From contig NZ_FQXJ01000003.1 of assembly GCF_900129935.1 (NCBI RefSeq), positions 753,673-788,952 on the forward strand: a stretch of 35,280 nucleotides of DNA. The letters are read 5' to 3'. Below, piece after piece: positions 9,100 through 17,686 of the stretch; position 1 is the first letter of the stretch; each line of letters opens with the position of its first letter. The notes under the pieces were generated by a model. That model saw nothing but the letters and a program-made list of their open reading frames with translations, searched no databases and was not told where the DNA came from. A program made the position numbers and the translations under genes. The stretch is from Desulfosporosinus lacus DSM 15449. GTDB taxonomy: Bacteria > Bacillota > Desulfitobacteriia > Desulfitobacteriales > Desulfitobacteriaceae.

Positions 9100-9140
9100 T
9101 AGAATACCTTGCAAAGAATAGCTTACAAGAAGCGCTTACC

Positions 9141-9182
9141 AAAAAATCGCCTAAACTCTCAAGTTAGTTTAGGCGATTTTTT
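9141..9182. terminator. Bidirectional intrinsic terminator
   Basis: AAAAAATCGCCTAAACT (9141-9157) pairs perfectly with AGTTTAGGCGATTTTTT (9166-9182) around an 8-base loop. The A- and T-runs make it work in both directions, serving the CWB2 gene and the converging transporter gene. Confidence 0.92.
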
Positions 9183-9252
9183 GGATTGTTTCTTAGAGTC
9201 ATTGACACTTGTTGACTAAAGCCTAGGGGAACCCTTGAAATAACTTCTTTTG

Positions 9253-10649
9253 CTACATCATTAAGAAACCAATCATTCTCCAGAATGGAATGAGTATCGT
9301 GAAAACAAATATCATAGTCAATATAGTTTTTACTGCTTGGAACTTAACAAAATCGGATAACTTTACGATTCCAAAGGAGAAGAAGATTAGGTATAGGACA
9401 TATTCATAGGGCAGTATAATTGCGTCTACGGCTATTTGGATGAACATGTACCAGGCGGCGGGGTTAATGCCAAAGCTCATAGCGATTTCAGTGAGTGGTA
9501 AGGTGAATGCTGACATGATTGCTAGGGGAGTCATTAAAAAGTTCAGACTAAAGATCATGGTATAGACGGTGCCGAAAATAAACATAATCCCTTTACCGGC
9601 GAGTATCGGCATGATGACCGAAGCGACAACTTTCCCTAGGCCTAAGGCTCCGGCCGTTGTTCCAATACCCATACAAGCTGCGGTAAAGATGGCCATTCCG
9701 TAATTGACGTTTTTGAGATCTTCATTAGTGGCTACGCTGAGCCCGGGGAAATAGAGTAACATGGGGAAGATTATAAAGCCCCAGCCAGCCTCTATTTTAT
9801 GGTATTGAGTGGTTAAGAGAAAAGCAAAGAGCATGACACTCATAATTAGAACCTTTTTCTCATCAAAGGACATTTTTCCTAATTTCTCTAATTGGCTCTT
9901 AAAATAGTCTTTTGCATTGATGGGTACTGAGGGTTTAAACATTTTGGTGATGATCCAAAACATAAAGGCATAGAAAAGAATGTTTATACTATTGTACATA
10001 AGGTATTGAATCCAGGTTAAATTTACTTCTCCAGCGACACCTTTACCTAAACCTGTCAGCAAACCATAGTTGGCGTTGAAGATGAACCATCCCGGAAGCA
10101 GTGATGAAATGGCTGCAGCCATAGTTATTCCGGCTGTTTCTTTGCCTACCTTAAGATTTAAGGCTTTGCAAAGGCCATAAGCTAAAGCTGCCAAAGGGAA
10201 AACGGTATTTCCGGGAATTAAGAGAAAGAGTATTACTCCGGCTATGGCTAATCCCCAAATGATACCATTATAACTTGCTCCGGTCAGCAAGATGGAATTG
10301 TACGCAATTCGCTTGAGCAGGTTGGTGCGCTCCATAACGTTGGCCAGAAATAAACCTCCAATGATAAACCATGGAATATAGGTAGACCATGGGGAAAAAA
10401 CGGCTGCAGCAGGTGCATGGGCGATGACCACATAGGCAACGGGTAATAGAATTGAAACCGCAGTCTGATTTATGTTGCAAAAATAAAGGTTAGAATTGCG
10501 AAGAGAGTTATTACTAAATACAATCTGATCTGGGGAGTAAAGAGTTCGTTGGTTGGGAAAAGCAGAATCGCGAGTGGCAGAATAAACGTCATAATCATGA
10601 TTGCTAAATTCTTCATACTCATGGGTTGTTTTTCTGTTTGAACTGACAT
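9253..10649 (-). pseudogene. Frameshifted DASS/SLC13-type anion transporter
   Basis: A strong AGGAGG site precedes an ATG at 10649 that opens MSVQTEKQPMSMKNLAIM and a first helix, but this frame stops at TAA 10472-10470 after 59 residues. The family continues at once in another frame (NINQTAVSILLPVAYVV, then SPWSTYIPWFIIGGL) and runs unbroken for 392 residues to 9253. One added base near 10475-10482 would join the halves into about 465 residues, the usual length of sodium/dicarboxylate-sulfate (DASS) symporters, with about 11-12 helices. The GTG at 10431 has no ribosome binding site, so it is an unlikely genuine start. It is either a recent pseudogene or a sequence error; the rest of the protein looks intact. 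The substrate may be sulfate or an organic anion. Confidence 0.75.
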
Positions 10650-10700
10650 GCCTTAACCTCCTAAATTATTATTCTGAAAACGCGTCGTTGCTATGCTTTT

Positions 10701-10812
10701 AATCAATTCCGAGACACCCACTTCTTTAAGTGGGTGTTCCGATATCTACTTCGGTGGGGGTAGAATCCCCTACCGAAGCCCCGATGTTCAGCTTTAGCTG
10801 AACGAGTTCACT
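10701..10812 (+). repeat. Dispersed structured element, IS200/IS605-end-like (copy A)
   Basis: Three successive hairpins: ACACCCACTT/AAGTGGGTGT (10714-10737), CTTCGGTGGGGG/CCCCTACCGAAG (10749-10778), and GTTCAGCTTTAGCTGAAC followed by GAGTTCAC (to 10811). Partial matches are found at 14330-14424 (plus), 25338-25411 (minus) and 31581-31605. Stacked hairpins ending in a short fixed tail recall the right ends of IS200/IS605 elements, where the TnpB guide RNA is encoded. No tnpA or tnpB is present here. It sits in the leader of the broken transporter gene. Confidence 0.5.
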
Positions 10813-11310
10813 TTAGTTTTGACTCCATCCTTTCTTTATAAGGTGATGATCAAAGACTTGCTCTGGTTATGATATAAGAAGCACTCCCTTGGTTTGTGAA
10901 GGTTAGTTCAAGCACAGTTTAGTTTGTTTTATACCTTTTGACCAACAATGTTTTATTGAGAAGATACCAACTATTTATTGTGCTAATGATTCCTATTAAA
11001 AAAACTAATAAGTTTTTGTCCGCTTTACCTTCCCAGCTTGACCGTGAATGAAATACCTGTGCGGCTTCCTCGGGGTCTTAATACTAACGAATAGTGCATT
11101 TAGATGGAAGCGTTTGCTGGGGCACAAAGAGAGTAGGGGATTTAGCTATTAGTAGCCAAATCCCCTACTCTCTTTACTTGGTGGAAGATTCCAGGCGTCT
11201 TTACAAAGATTAATTGTGACGCAAACATGAAATCATTGTTTGTGATAATTGTTGCAAATCAAATATACTCGGCATATAGATAATCTTCACTGCTACTTTG
11301 ATGGGAGAGT
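10813..11310. other. Intergenic region without recognised gene
   Basis: About 500 bp between copy A of the dispersed element and the end of the LysR gene. Apart from the hairpin at 11126-11175, nothing recognisable is seen: no plausible ORF and no RNA gene signature. It must hold the promoter of the minus-strand transporter gene, which I could not place. Confidence 0.5.
11126..11175. terminator. Perfect 18-bp stem hairpin, probable terminator
   Basis: AAAGAGAGTAGGGGATTT (11126-11143) pairs perfectly with AAATCCCCTACTCTCTTT (11158-11175) around a 14-base loop. It lies downstream of the minus-strand LysR gene and upstream of the transporter leader. It has only a short U-run on either strand, so termination is likely but not certain. 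Confidence 0.6.
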
Positions 11311-12228
11311 TTAATAGGGTGGTTTAGTTGTTATATAGTTTTTGTAAATCTCCAGAAGATCTTGGCCTGCAGATGATAGAGGATGGTGAGTAGAAACTAG
11401 CCACCCAAAATCTAAGCTCGGGCTATCTTTAATCGGTATTGCGACGATTGATTTTTCATGATAGAGGTTAAAATCAGTGATCGTTGTAATGCCAACGGCT
11501 TTGCTATGGATGATGGTTTTCAGGTAGATTTCTCTGCTATTCGTTTTCACAATGATATTTAATCGGCTTAAATCCCCAAACATATGAGTTAAGATTTCTA
11601 AATAGGGTTTTAGGTTATAGGCCACGATTGGGTGATTTATTATCTCGGATTTTTTAAACATTATCTTCCTGGCTAAGGGAGATGATTTAGCAACACAAGC
11701 CAAAAATTCATAACTGTTGAGTTTTTCAAAGTGAATATTGTTGTTTTTTAGGTGTTGATGATCATAATGATCTGGTAAATTAACAATTCCTATATCCAAA
11801 TACCCTTCACTAAGCTTCGCTACAATTTCATCAGGTGTTTGTTCTTCAATATGTATATTAATTTCAGGATGGTCTTTTCGCAATAAATCCAAGATGTGGG
11901 ATAAGTAATTACTCATGAAGGGAGTCGCGCCAATGCTCAATTTATCACTTGAATTTGGACTGCCAATACTGGAATAGGGTGCGATACTTTCAAGTAATTC
12001 CTCGTATTTAAAAATAACCTCTTTTGCTTTTTCTACAGCCATATTACCAGCCTCTGTTAGAGATACTCCTTGGCGACTGCGCCGAAGCAAAGCAACATCC
12101 AAGTCTGCTTCGAGTTTCTGAATAGCTTGGCTTAAGCCTTGTTGAGAAATGAAGAGATGCTCTGCAGATAGTGTTATGGATTTTGTTTTTGCTATATCAA
12201 CTAAATAATAGAGATGCTCTATACGCAT
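11311..12228 (-). CDS. LysR-family transcriptional regulator
   Basis: 305 residues. The N-terminal winged helix (about 1-60) has the family pattern MRIEHLYYLVDIAKTKSIT, then AEHLFISQQGLSQAIQKLE, and VALLRRSRQGVSLTEAG. The C-terminal periplasmic-binding-like effector domain (about 90-295) includes LSIGATPFMSNYL and DIGIVNLP. It is divergent from the aryl-sulfate sulfotransferase gene with a 206-bp gap carrying a T-N11-A-type dyad (12274-12294), so it probably controls that gene and itself. The effector is unknown; an aryl sulfate or phenol is a reasonable guess from context. Confidence 0.93.
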   Translation of the reverse strand: MRIEHLYYLVDIAKTKSITLSAEHLFISQQGLSQAIQKLEADLDVALLRRSRQGVSLTEAGNMAVEKAKEVIFKYEELLESIAPYSSIGSPNSSDKLSIGATPFMSNYLSHILDLLRKDHPEINIHIEEQTPDEIVAKLSEGYLDIGIVNLPDHYDHQHLKNNNIHFEKLNSYEFLACVAKSSPLARKIMFKKSEIINHPIVAYNLKPYLEILTHMFGDLSRLNIIVKTNSREIYLKTIIHSKAVGITTITDFNLYHEKSIVAIPIKDSPSLDFGWLVSTHHPLSSAGQDLLEIYKNYITTKPPY

Positions 12229-12273
12229 GGTAAGACACCTTCCTCAACTAGTTACACTTTTTTGCATTTACCA

Positions 12274-12294
12274 TATCTAAGCTATGTTTAGATA
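12274..12294. promoter_or_regulatory. LysR-type operator dyad
   Basis: TATCTAA (12274-12280), a 7-base centre, then TTAGATA (12288-12294) form a perfect inverted repeat in the gap between the divergent LysR and sulfotransferase genes. The form fits the T-N11-A dyad bound by LysR regulators. It is 46 bases from the lysR start and 140 from the sulfotransferase start. Confidence 0.6.
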
Positions 12295-12434
12295 ATTATA
12301 CACATTATATGTCTCATTACCTAGTACCACTCATGAAATTAAAAAATGAAAGGGAGGAATTTTCTAAGTTTGCATGAAGTTTGGTCGTCCAAGAAGATGT
12401 AGTATTAAATTTAAATTAAAAGGAGAAAAAGATT

Positions 12435-14318
12435 ATGAAACAATATTTAGAAACTCAAAAGCATTTAATTACCTTGCAGCACGAATCTGAAGAGAAGTTT
12501 TTAGCTGAATTCAGAGCAGGGAACTATACTTTAGAAAATCCTTATGTCGTTAAAAATCCATATTTGATTAACCCACTGGCCGCAGTGATTTGTTTTACTA
12601 CCGAAGAAGAAGTCGCTGTAAAAGTAACTGTAAAAGGTAAAGCAGTAGAAGGGAATATAGAACATGATTTTGCTGCTGCTAAGGAGCACGTGCTGCCCAT
12701 TTATGGCTTATATGATGCTTATGAAAATACCGTCGTTTTAACACTGGAAAATGGTAATACAGCTGAGGTCAGAATTGAAGTTGAAGAATTAAAGGTTAAT
12801 AAAGCTTGCGCTTGCGATACCACATATGAGTACTTTGGCAAAGATATTATGATTATATCAACTGCTACTCCTCTCATTGATTCCGCCAGAACTTGCGGTT
12901 TTGATTATAAGGGTGATTTAAGATGGGTGATGACAGAAAAAGCAAGCTGGGATATTAAACAATTATCTAATGGAAGGCTCTTAGTAAGTTCTTACCGCTC
13001 AATGCAAAAGCCATACTATACTGTGGGACTTATGGAGATGGGCTTCTGTGGTAAGATCTACGCCGAATACAGGCTGCCGGGTGGATATCACCATGATGCC
13101 ATAGAATTAGAAAACGGTAATCTATTAGCTGCTTCGGATAATAATTTCGATGAATCTGTTGAGGATTTTGTCGTTGAAATTGATAGAGAAACCGGGGCAA
13201 TCGTTAAATCCTGGGATCTGCTCAAGATATTGCCGAGAGAACAAGGCAAAGCAGGAGACTGGAATCACCATGACTGGTTCCATAATAACGCCGTTTGGTA
13301 TGACAAACCCACCAATTCCATTACTATGTCCGGACGGCACCAGGATGCAGTCATTAACTTTAACTATGATACCGGCAAGTTAAACTGGATTATTGGTGAT
13401 CCTGAAGGCTGGGGAGAAGAATGGCAAAAATATTTCTTCAAAAATGTAACTAAAGGAGACTTTGACTGGCAGTATGAGCAGCATGCAGCTAGAATTTTAC
13501 CCAACGGAGACGTTTTCGTGTTTGATAACGGAACTTATAGATCCAAAACCGCGGACAATAGGGTGTTGCCAAATGATAATTTCTCCAGAGGGGTTATATA
13601 CAGAATAGATACTGACAAAATGGAAATAGAACAAGTCTGGCAGTATGGCAAAGAAAGAGGATCAGAATTCTATTCTCCGTATATCTGCAACGTGGATTAC
13701 TATGGTGAAGGACACTACATGGTACACTCAGGCGGCATCTCAACCTTTAGAGGGAAGCATACCGATGATTTAGGGGCCATGCAGATAAATAAACACAAAG
13801 GTGAGCACATCCACTTGACCTTGGAATCAATAACTGTAGAATTGCTCAACAATGAAGTTAAATATGAATTAATGGTTAAAGGCGGCAACTACTATAGAGC
13901 CAGAAGACTTGCTTTATATGATGAAAAAACTAACTATGGACTGGGTAAAGGTAAATTGTTAGGTGGTTTTGGAGTTAACTCTGAATTCGGCCTGAAGGTT
14001 AAGTTTAAAGAAGCCGGTGTGGAACTGCCGGAAAAATATGCTGTCTCCTTAGTGCTTGAAGAAGATAGATTGGCCCTGCGCGGCACATTTGTGGAAGGGT
14101 CCCAGGTGTTGCTGGAATTCAAAGGTGTGGATAGTTCTAAGTTTTACTCAGTCCCCACTGATGTGCATGACATCACAGCCGCATGTATATCCTTTGAAGA
14201 ACAGAAGGAAAATGATGTGCAGTACTATGTGAGCAGGGAAGGTTTGTCCGGAGAATTTGATCTTTATTTGAATATTGATAACCAGAAGTACGATATAAAA
14301 GCATCAGTAAAACTATAA
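12435..14318 (+). CDS. Aryl-sulfate sulfotransferase (ASST), cytoplasmic type
   Basis: 627 residues of the PAPS-independent arylsulfate sulfotransferase family, which moves sulfate between phenolic compounds through a sulfo-histidine. The active-site set known from E. coli AssT (H252, H356, R374, H436) has visible counterparts: H219/H220 in GGYHHDAIEL, H283 in HDWFHNNAVWY, R301 in MSGRHQDAV, and the likely nucleophile H350 in YEQHAARILPNGDV. An N-terminal beta domain (about 35-120) precedes the propeller. Unlike E. coli AssT there is no signal peptide, so it should act in the cytoplasm. AAAAGGAGAAAAAG precedes the ATG. A thioredoxin follows after a structured gap, and LysR lies divergently. 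Confidence 0.9.
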   Translation: MKQYLETQKHLITLQHESEEKFLAEFRAGNYTLENPYVVKNPYLINPLAAVICFTTEEEVAVKVTVKGKAVEGNIEHDFAAAKEHVLPIYGLYDAYENTVVLTLENGNTAEVRIEVEELKVNKACACDTTYEYFGKDIMIISTATPLIDSARTCGFDYKGDLRWVMTEKASWDIKQLSNGRLLVSSYRSMQKPYYTVGLMEMGFCGKIYAEYRLPGGYHHDAIELENGNLLAASDNNFDESVEDFVVEIDRETGAIVKSWDLLKILPREQGKAGDWNHHDWFHNNAVWYDKPTNSITMSGRHQDAVINFNYDTGKLNWIIGDPEGWGEEWQKYFFKNVTKGDFDWQYEQHAARILPNGDVFVFDNGTYRSKTADNRVLPNDNFSRGVIYRIDTDKMEIEQVWQYGKERGSEFYSPYICNVDYYGEGHYMVHSGGISTFRGKHTDDLGAMQINKHKGEHIHLTLESITVELLNNEVKYELMVKGGNYYRARRLALYDEKTNYGLGKGKLLGGFGVNSEFGLKVKFKEAGVELPEKYAVSLVLEEDRLALRGTFVEGSQVLLEFKGVDSSKFYSVPTDVHDITAACISFEEQKENDVQYYVSREGLSGEFDLYLNIDNQKYDIKASVKL

Positions 14319-14329
14319 ATAGTTGCTTA

Positions 14330-14424
14330 GTGGGAGTGGTCTGCCGTTCTATGGCAATCTTGGCGAAGAAGAGGCAGACTCTCTCACCGAAGTTTCTGGT
14401 TCAACTTTAGTTGATCGAGTTCAC
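14330..14424 (+). repeat. Dispersed structured element (copy B) between ASST and thioredoxin
   Basis: GTGGGAG and GTCTGCC (14330-14345) pair with GGCAGAC and CTCTCAC (14373-14387). The 3' part (CTCACCGAAG, then GGTTCAACTTTAGTTGATC and GAGTTCAC) aligns with the end of copy A at 10701-10812. The hairpins lie just before the thioredoxin ribosome binding site, so they may also act as an attenuator or RNA processing site. Confidence 0.5.
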
Positions 14425-14449
14425 CGGTAGAGATTAGGAGGTGTAAAAA

Positions 14450-14770
14450 ATGGAACTCAAGAAAATTAATGCCGACTTTTTTAACAAAGCAATTTATGAT
14501 AACAATGAGGCCTGCGTTGTTGCATTTACCAGGCATGATTGTCACGTATGTAAAGAAGTTGTACCCAGGTTGGAAGAAGTTTCGGAAGAGTATCAAGATA
14601 AATTATCATTTTACGCTCTGGATGTTGAGCAGGATAAAGCTCTGTTTAAAAGTTTTTCCCTTAAAGGTGTTCCTCAGCTCTTGTTTTTTAAGGATGGAGA
14701 GTTTTATGGAAAGTTAGCAGGGGATGTTGAGGAAGATGACATGGTAGAAAAAATTGAAGAGCTAATATAA
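14450..14770 (+). CDS. Thioredoxin-like protein with CHVC active site
   Basis: 106 residues with a complete thioredoxin fold: the redox motif DCHVCK (C31, C34), the central strand SFYALDVEQD, the cis-proline segment GVPQLLFF and a C-terminal helix. The usual WCGPC is replaced by DCHVC; the Trp is lost and His-Val lies between the cysteines, as seen in some DsbA- or glutaredoxin-like proteins, which tends to make the disulfide more oxidising. An AGGAGGTG site precedes the ATG. It lies directly after the sulfotransferase, which contains several cysteines (for example C125/C127), and probably serves it or shares its regulation. No signal peptide is present. Confidence 0.88.
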   Translation: MELKKINADFFNKAIYDNNEACVVAFTRHDCHVCKEVVPRLEEVSEEYQDKLSFYALDVEQDKALFKSFSLKGVPQLLFFKDGEFYGKLAGDVEEDDMVEKIEELI

Positions 14771-14781
14771 GAGGTTAAGGC

Positions 14782-14820
14782 TTAAGACAGCTTATCTGCG
14801 TTGCGGATAAGCTGTCTTAA
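14782..14820. terminator. Long perfect hairpin after the thioredoxin gene
   Basis: TTAAGACAGCTTATC (14782-14796) pairs perfectly with GATAAGCTGTCTTAA (14806-14820). It lies 11 bases after the thioredoxin stop. The following T-run is short, so it may be a weak terminator or an RNA-stabilising stem. Confidence 0.7.
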
Positions 14821-15037
14821 ATTTCACGACCTGAGTGTATTTGGACTATTGTAAAACATAAGGGGAAAATACAAAAAATGCCTTTCCAATTAAAGGATAA
14901 TAATGGGATACATGGAATATATATTGTTGTAGCGTGAGCAGTGAAATAAAGAATTTACAGTTCATTAATAGAAGGAGGCAGTATTAAAGGGTTATGAAAG
15001 TCTAAAGAATAGCGGGGTAAGAAAGGGTGGATGGAAA

Positions 15038-17254
15038 TTGTTAAGGAAGATTCGCCATTTGAACATTGTGGTTGTATGTATGCTCTTTTTACAATTGCTG
15101 GTTTATCCAGTCAATACTTTAGGAAGCGAAAAATCTGTTATCACGGTTGAGCAGGCAGTCCAGACGGTCAAAGATAACTTTAGTATTCCTGAGAATTATA
15201 CGCAACTTAGTACCGGATATAATGAGTATAACGACCGTGCCACCTATTCATTAAATTGGCATGCAGTTGAACAACCGGGTGGGAGTTTCAATGCAGAGGT
15301 TGATGCAATCAGCGGGGAGATTTTAAACATCAGTCAATGGAACGAACAACTCAAGCCTTCATTTAAGCTCCCTGTCTTGTCCTCAGAAGATACTTTAAAA
15401 ATAGCCACTGACCTGGTTGCCAAATTGGTTAGTAAGCATCAATCAGAAATGCAACTTGTAACAGATAAGCAACAAGTCTTCCTATTAAATAACTCTCAAC
15501 CCTTTACGTACAATTTCCGCTGGATTCGAATCGTTAACGGTGTTCCCTTTCCTGAAAACGGGGTAAACGTGAGTGTTAGTGGAGAAGACGGGCGGGTTAT
15601 AAACTATAACTATAATTGGACAGAGGATCTTGTCTTTCCGGTTGCCTCAAATATCGTTTCTCCTGAAAAAGCACGTCAAGTTTTTACAGATACGCCGATG
15701 CTCGAATTGCAGTATTTTTTGCCTCCGGTCATGAATCCCCAGACCAAAGAACCTCAACGGATACTCCTCGTTTATCAGTTAACCAATAAATACTACGGAG
15801 GAGCTGTGGATGCCTTGACCGGGAAGCCTGTAACCCTTGATAAACCGGCCCTCGCGTATAAATCATCGAGCTCAGCAGGCAGTATCTCGGAATCAGTAGC
15901 AGTATCAACAGCATCAGCAGCTTCAAAGATCCTGTCGACTGAGGCCGCTTCTGAAGTCTCAGAACCCTCAACGAGCCAGGATAAGGAAGAGAGCTCTCCA
16001 CAAATCAGCCAAAGTGAAGCAATTGAGATCGTTAAGAAAATGGTTACTATCCCCAAGGATTTTGTGCTTAGGAATTCCAGTTTAAATCCTGACTGGCAAA
16101 ATCCCACTGAACAAGTCTGGGAGTTACAGTGGAATACTGAATCCTCCGATACGGAAGAACAACGTTATCTTAGTGCTCGCGTAAATGCTAAAACGGGGGA
16201 CTTGATTGGTTTTAATCGATCCTATGGATCAAACCAAGATGACAAATCTAAGCCTCTGAACCGTAAAGAAGCCCAAAAAATAGCGGATAACTTTCTTAAA
16301 TCTACACAGCCTGAGCGCTTTGAGCTCGTTAAAGTGGAAGCGGAAGACTTCTATGGAGGAAAAATGCCTCCCAATATTCAGATATTTAACTATGTTAGGG
16401 TTGTCAACGGTATTCCTGTTTCCCGTAACGGAATGTACTTGTTAGTAGATACAGTTGCTAAGCAGGTCGTCAATTATGAAATGAACTGGAATAACCAAGA
16501 ATTCCCCAGTTCCTCGAACGCTCTGTCTCTCAATGAGATAACAGAACGGTTCTTAAAAATAAGTCCCTTGGCTTTGAGATATTCCTTGATCTTCTATCCC
16601 AATGGGCAGCCGGAAATCCGCTTGGCTTATCAACCGAAGTTAGACTATGACATGTACGTTCCGGCTATCCTTGATGCCAAAACCGGTGACCCGATGGATT
16701 GGTATGGAAGACCTCAATCCCAGTGGTCTCGGGCCATTACCTATCAGGATATTCAAGGTAATTATGCGGAAAAGGAAATAGGCATTATGGGTCTGACAGG
16801 AGCCTTTGGAGAATACGGAGAAAATTTCCGTCCGGATGAGAAAATCACCGCGGGCTCACTTTTGCGGGCGATGCTTACTGCAGAAGGGAATTATCGAGAT
16901 CGGGTTTTGAGCGATGAGGAAGTCCTAGATATTGCCGAAGATCGCGGCTGGCTGCCTGAGGGTGTGAAACTGGAGTCTGAATTAAGTCGAGAGGATCTAT
17001 CTAAAATAATGATTCGGCTCATTAATATGGAACCATCAGCGAAGGTTAAAGGCATATATTCTGTACCCTTTACAGACGCAGATACGATTAATCAGGATTC
17101 ACTTGGATATATTGCACTTGCCTGGGGGTTAGGTATTCTAAAAGTTGATGAGAATACTCTGCACCCCGATCAAGTCGCAACACGAGCTGAAGCCGCCTAT
17201 GCTTTAGTCCATGCCTATACAGTGGAGCGACCAGTAATTAATTACATGAAATAG
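15038..17254 (+). CDS. Secreted PepSY/YcdB-like protein with S-layer homology region
   Basis: 738 residues from a TTG start preceded by AAAGGGTGG; the nearby ATG is out of frame. A signal peptide (basic start, hydrophobic core about 10-27) is followed by two related halves. Each has a PepSY-like module, VEQAVQTVKDNFSIPENY near 35 and SQSEAIEIVKKMVTIPKD near 325, then FNYVRVVNGIPVSRNG-type strands as in Bacillus YcdB/YcdC. A Ser/Ala/Glu-rich linker (about 275-320) joins them. The C-terminal 170 residues resemble S-layer homology repeats (GLTGAFGEYGENFRPDEKITAG; ALAWGLGILKVDENTLHPDQVATRAEAAYAL), which bind pyruvylated wall polymers. PepSY modules often inhibit or chaperone secreted proteases; that role is not shown here. 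Confidence 0.85.
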   Translation: MLRKIRHLNIVVVCMLFLQLLVYPVNTLGSEKSVITVEQAVQTVKDNFSIPENYTQLSTGYNEYNDRATYSLNWHAVEQPGGSFNAEVDAISGEILNISQWNEQLKPSFKLPVLSSEDTLKIATDLVAKLVSKHQSEMQLVTDKQQVFLLNNSQPFTYNFRWIRIVNGVPFPENGVNVSVSGEDGRVINYNYNWTEDLVFPVASNIVSPEKARQVFTDTPMLELQYFLPPVMNPQTKEPQRILLVYQLTNKYYGGAVDALTGKPVTLDKPALAYKSSSSAGSISESVAVSTASAASKILSTEAASEVSEPSTSQDKEESSPQISQSEAIEIVKKMVTIPKDFVLRNSSLNPDWQNPTEQVWELQWNTESSDTEEQRYLSARVNAKTGDLIGFNRSYGSNQDDKSKPLNRKEAQKIADNFLKSTQPERFELVKVEAEDFYGGKMPPNIQIFNYVRVVNGIPVSRNGMYLLVDTVAKQVVNYEMNWNNQEFPSSSNALSLNEITERFLKISPLALRYSLIFYPNGQPEIRLAYQPKLDYDMYVPAILDAKTGDPMDWYGRPQSQWSRAITYQDIQGNYAEKEIGIMGLTGAFGEYGENFRPDEKITAGSLLRAMLTAEGNYRDRVLSDEEVLDIAEDRGWLPEGVKLESELSREDLSKIMIRLINMEPSAKVKGIYSVPFTDADTINQDSLGYIALAWGLGILKVDENTLHPDQVATRAEAAYALVHAYTVERPVINYMK

Positions 17255-17310
17255 AATTAGAAGAGAAGAGCTGTTTAACAAAGAAAAGGATGAAACGGTA
17301 AAATATAAAT

Positions 17311-17341
17311 AATATAATATAATATAATATAATATAATATA
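17311..17341. repeat. AATAT microsatellite
   Basis: Six exact tandem copies of AATAT (17311-17340) with degenerate flanking units, just upstream of the terminator at 17352. Such a tract is prone to slippage. It lies after the stop of the SLH protein gene, so it probably has no coding effect. Confidence 0.85.
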
Positions 17342-17351
17342 GTAAGTTTTG

Positions 17352-17377
17352 CCTGTCATGAATGTGACAGGTTTTTT
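17352..17377 (+). terminator. Intrinsic terminator after the PepSY/SLH gene
   Basis: CCTGTCA (17352-17358) pairs with TGACAGG (17365-17371), followed by TTTTTT. It is a standard Rho-independent terminator about 100 bases after the upstream stop codon. Confidence 0.9.
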
Positions 17378-17473
17378 CTATTTAATAAGGGTTTGCCAAT
17401 TTATCGAAAAGTCAAGACTTTGCAAGGGTTTACGGGTAGTTTTCTTAATATGTGCATGAAAAAACAGCCTTCG

Positions 17474-17617
17474 CGTCAAAAACCGTGTACATGGAGTTAA
17501 CATCAAATGTTGCACCGGTGCAACATTTGGCCTCTCTTCCCCGACGGGGGGAGTAACTCACTGATTCGGTCAGCCATTTGAGCCACTCTCCATGGGGTAC
17601 TAGCTCTTTGGTTTACG
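17474..17617 (+). ncRNA. Multi-branched structured RNA, candidate Moco-type riboswitch
   Basis: Nested helices can be traced by eye. P1: CGT and AAACC (17474-17484) with GGTTTACG (to 17617). P2: GTACATGGAG (17487-17496) with CTCCATGGGGTAC (17588-17600). Enclosed within these are a perfect 26-base palindromic hairpin (17504-17529), a hairpin CTTCCCC-GACG-GGGGGAG (17536-17553), and a bulged hairpin CTCACTGA/TCAG...TGAG (17557-17582). The single-stranded stretches GGCCTC, GAGTAAC and GAGCCAC and the five-helix layout resemble, from memory, the Moco RNA motif, which is frequent in Desulfitobacterium. A T-run (17626-17634) follows. The next gene is the GntR regulator 150 bases on, not a molybdenum gene, so ligand and target are uncertain. 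Confidence 0.5.
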
Positions 17618-17686
17618 TCACAAAATTTTTTTTTATTAGACTATATAAAGCAGGGAATAGCTAAGGGAATGGAGAAATAAATTAAA

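Noticed and set aside
10470-10490. Programmed -1 frameshift in the transporter gene
   Set aside because: No X-XXY-YYZ slippery heptamer in the right frame and no obvious downstream stimulator; a mutation or read error is simpler.
17474-17617. Cobalamin riboswitch controlling the B12-dependent mutase genes
   Set aside because: The expected B12 box and conserved core segments are not found; the GAGCCAC stretch alone is not enough and the helix layout differs.
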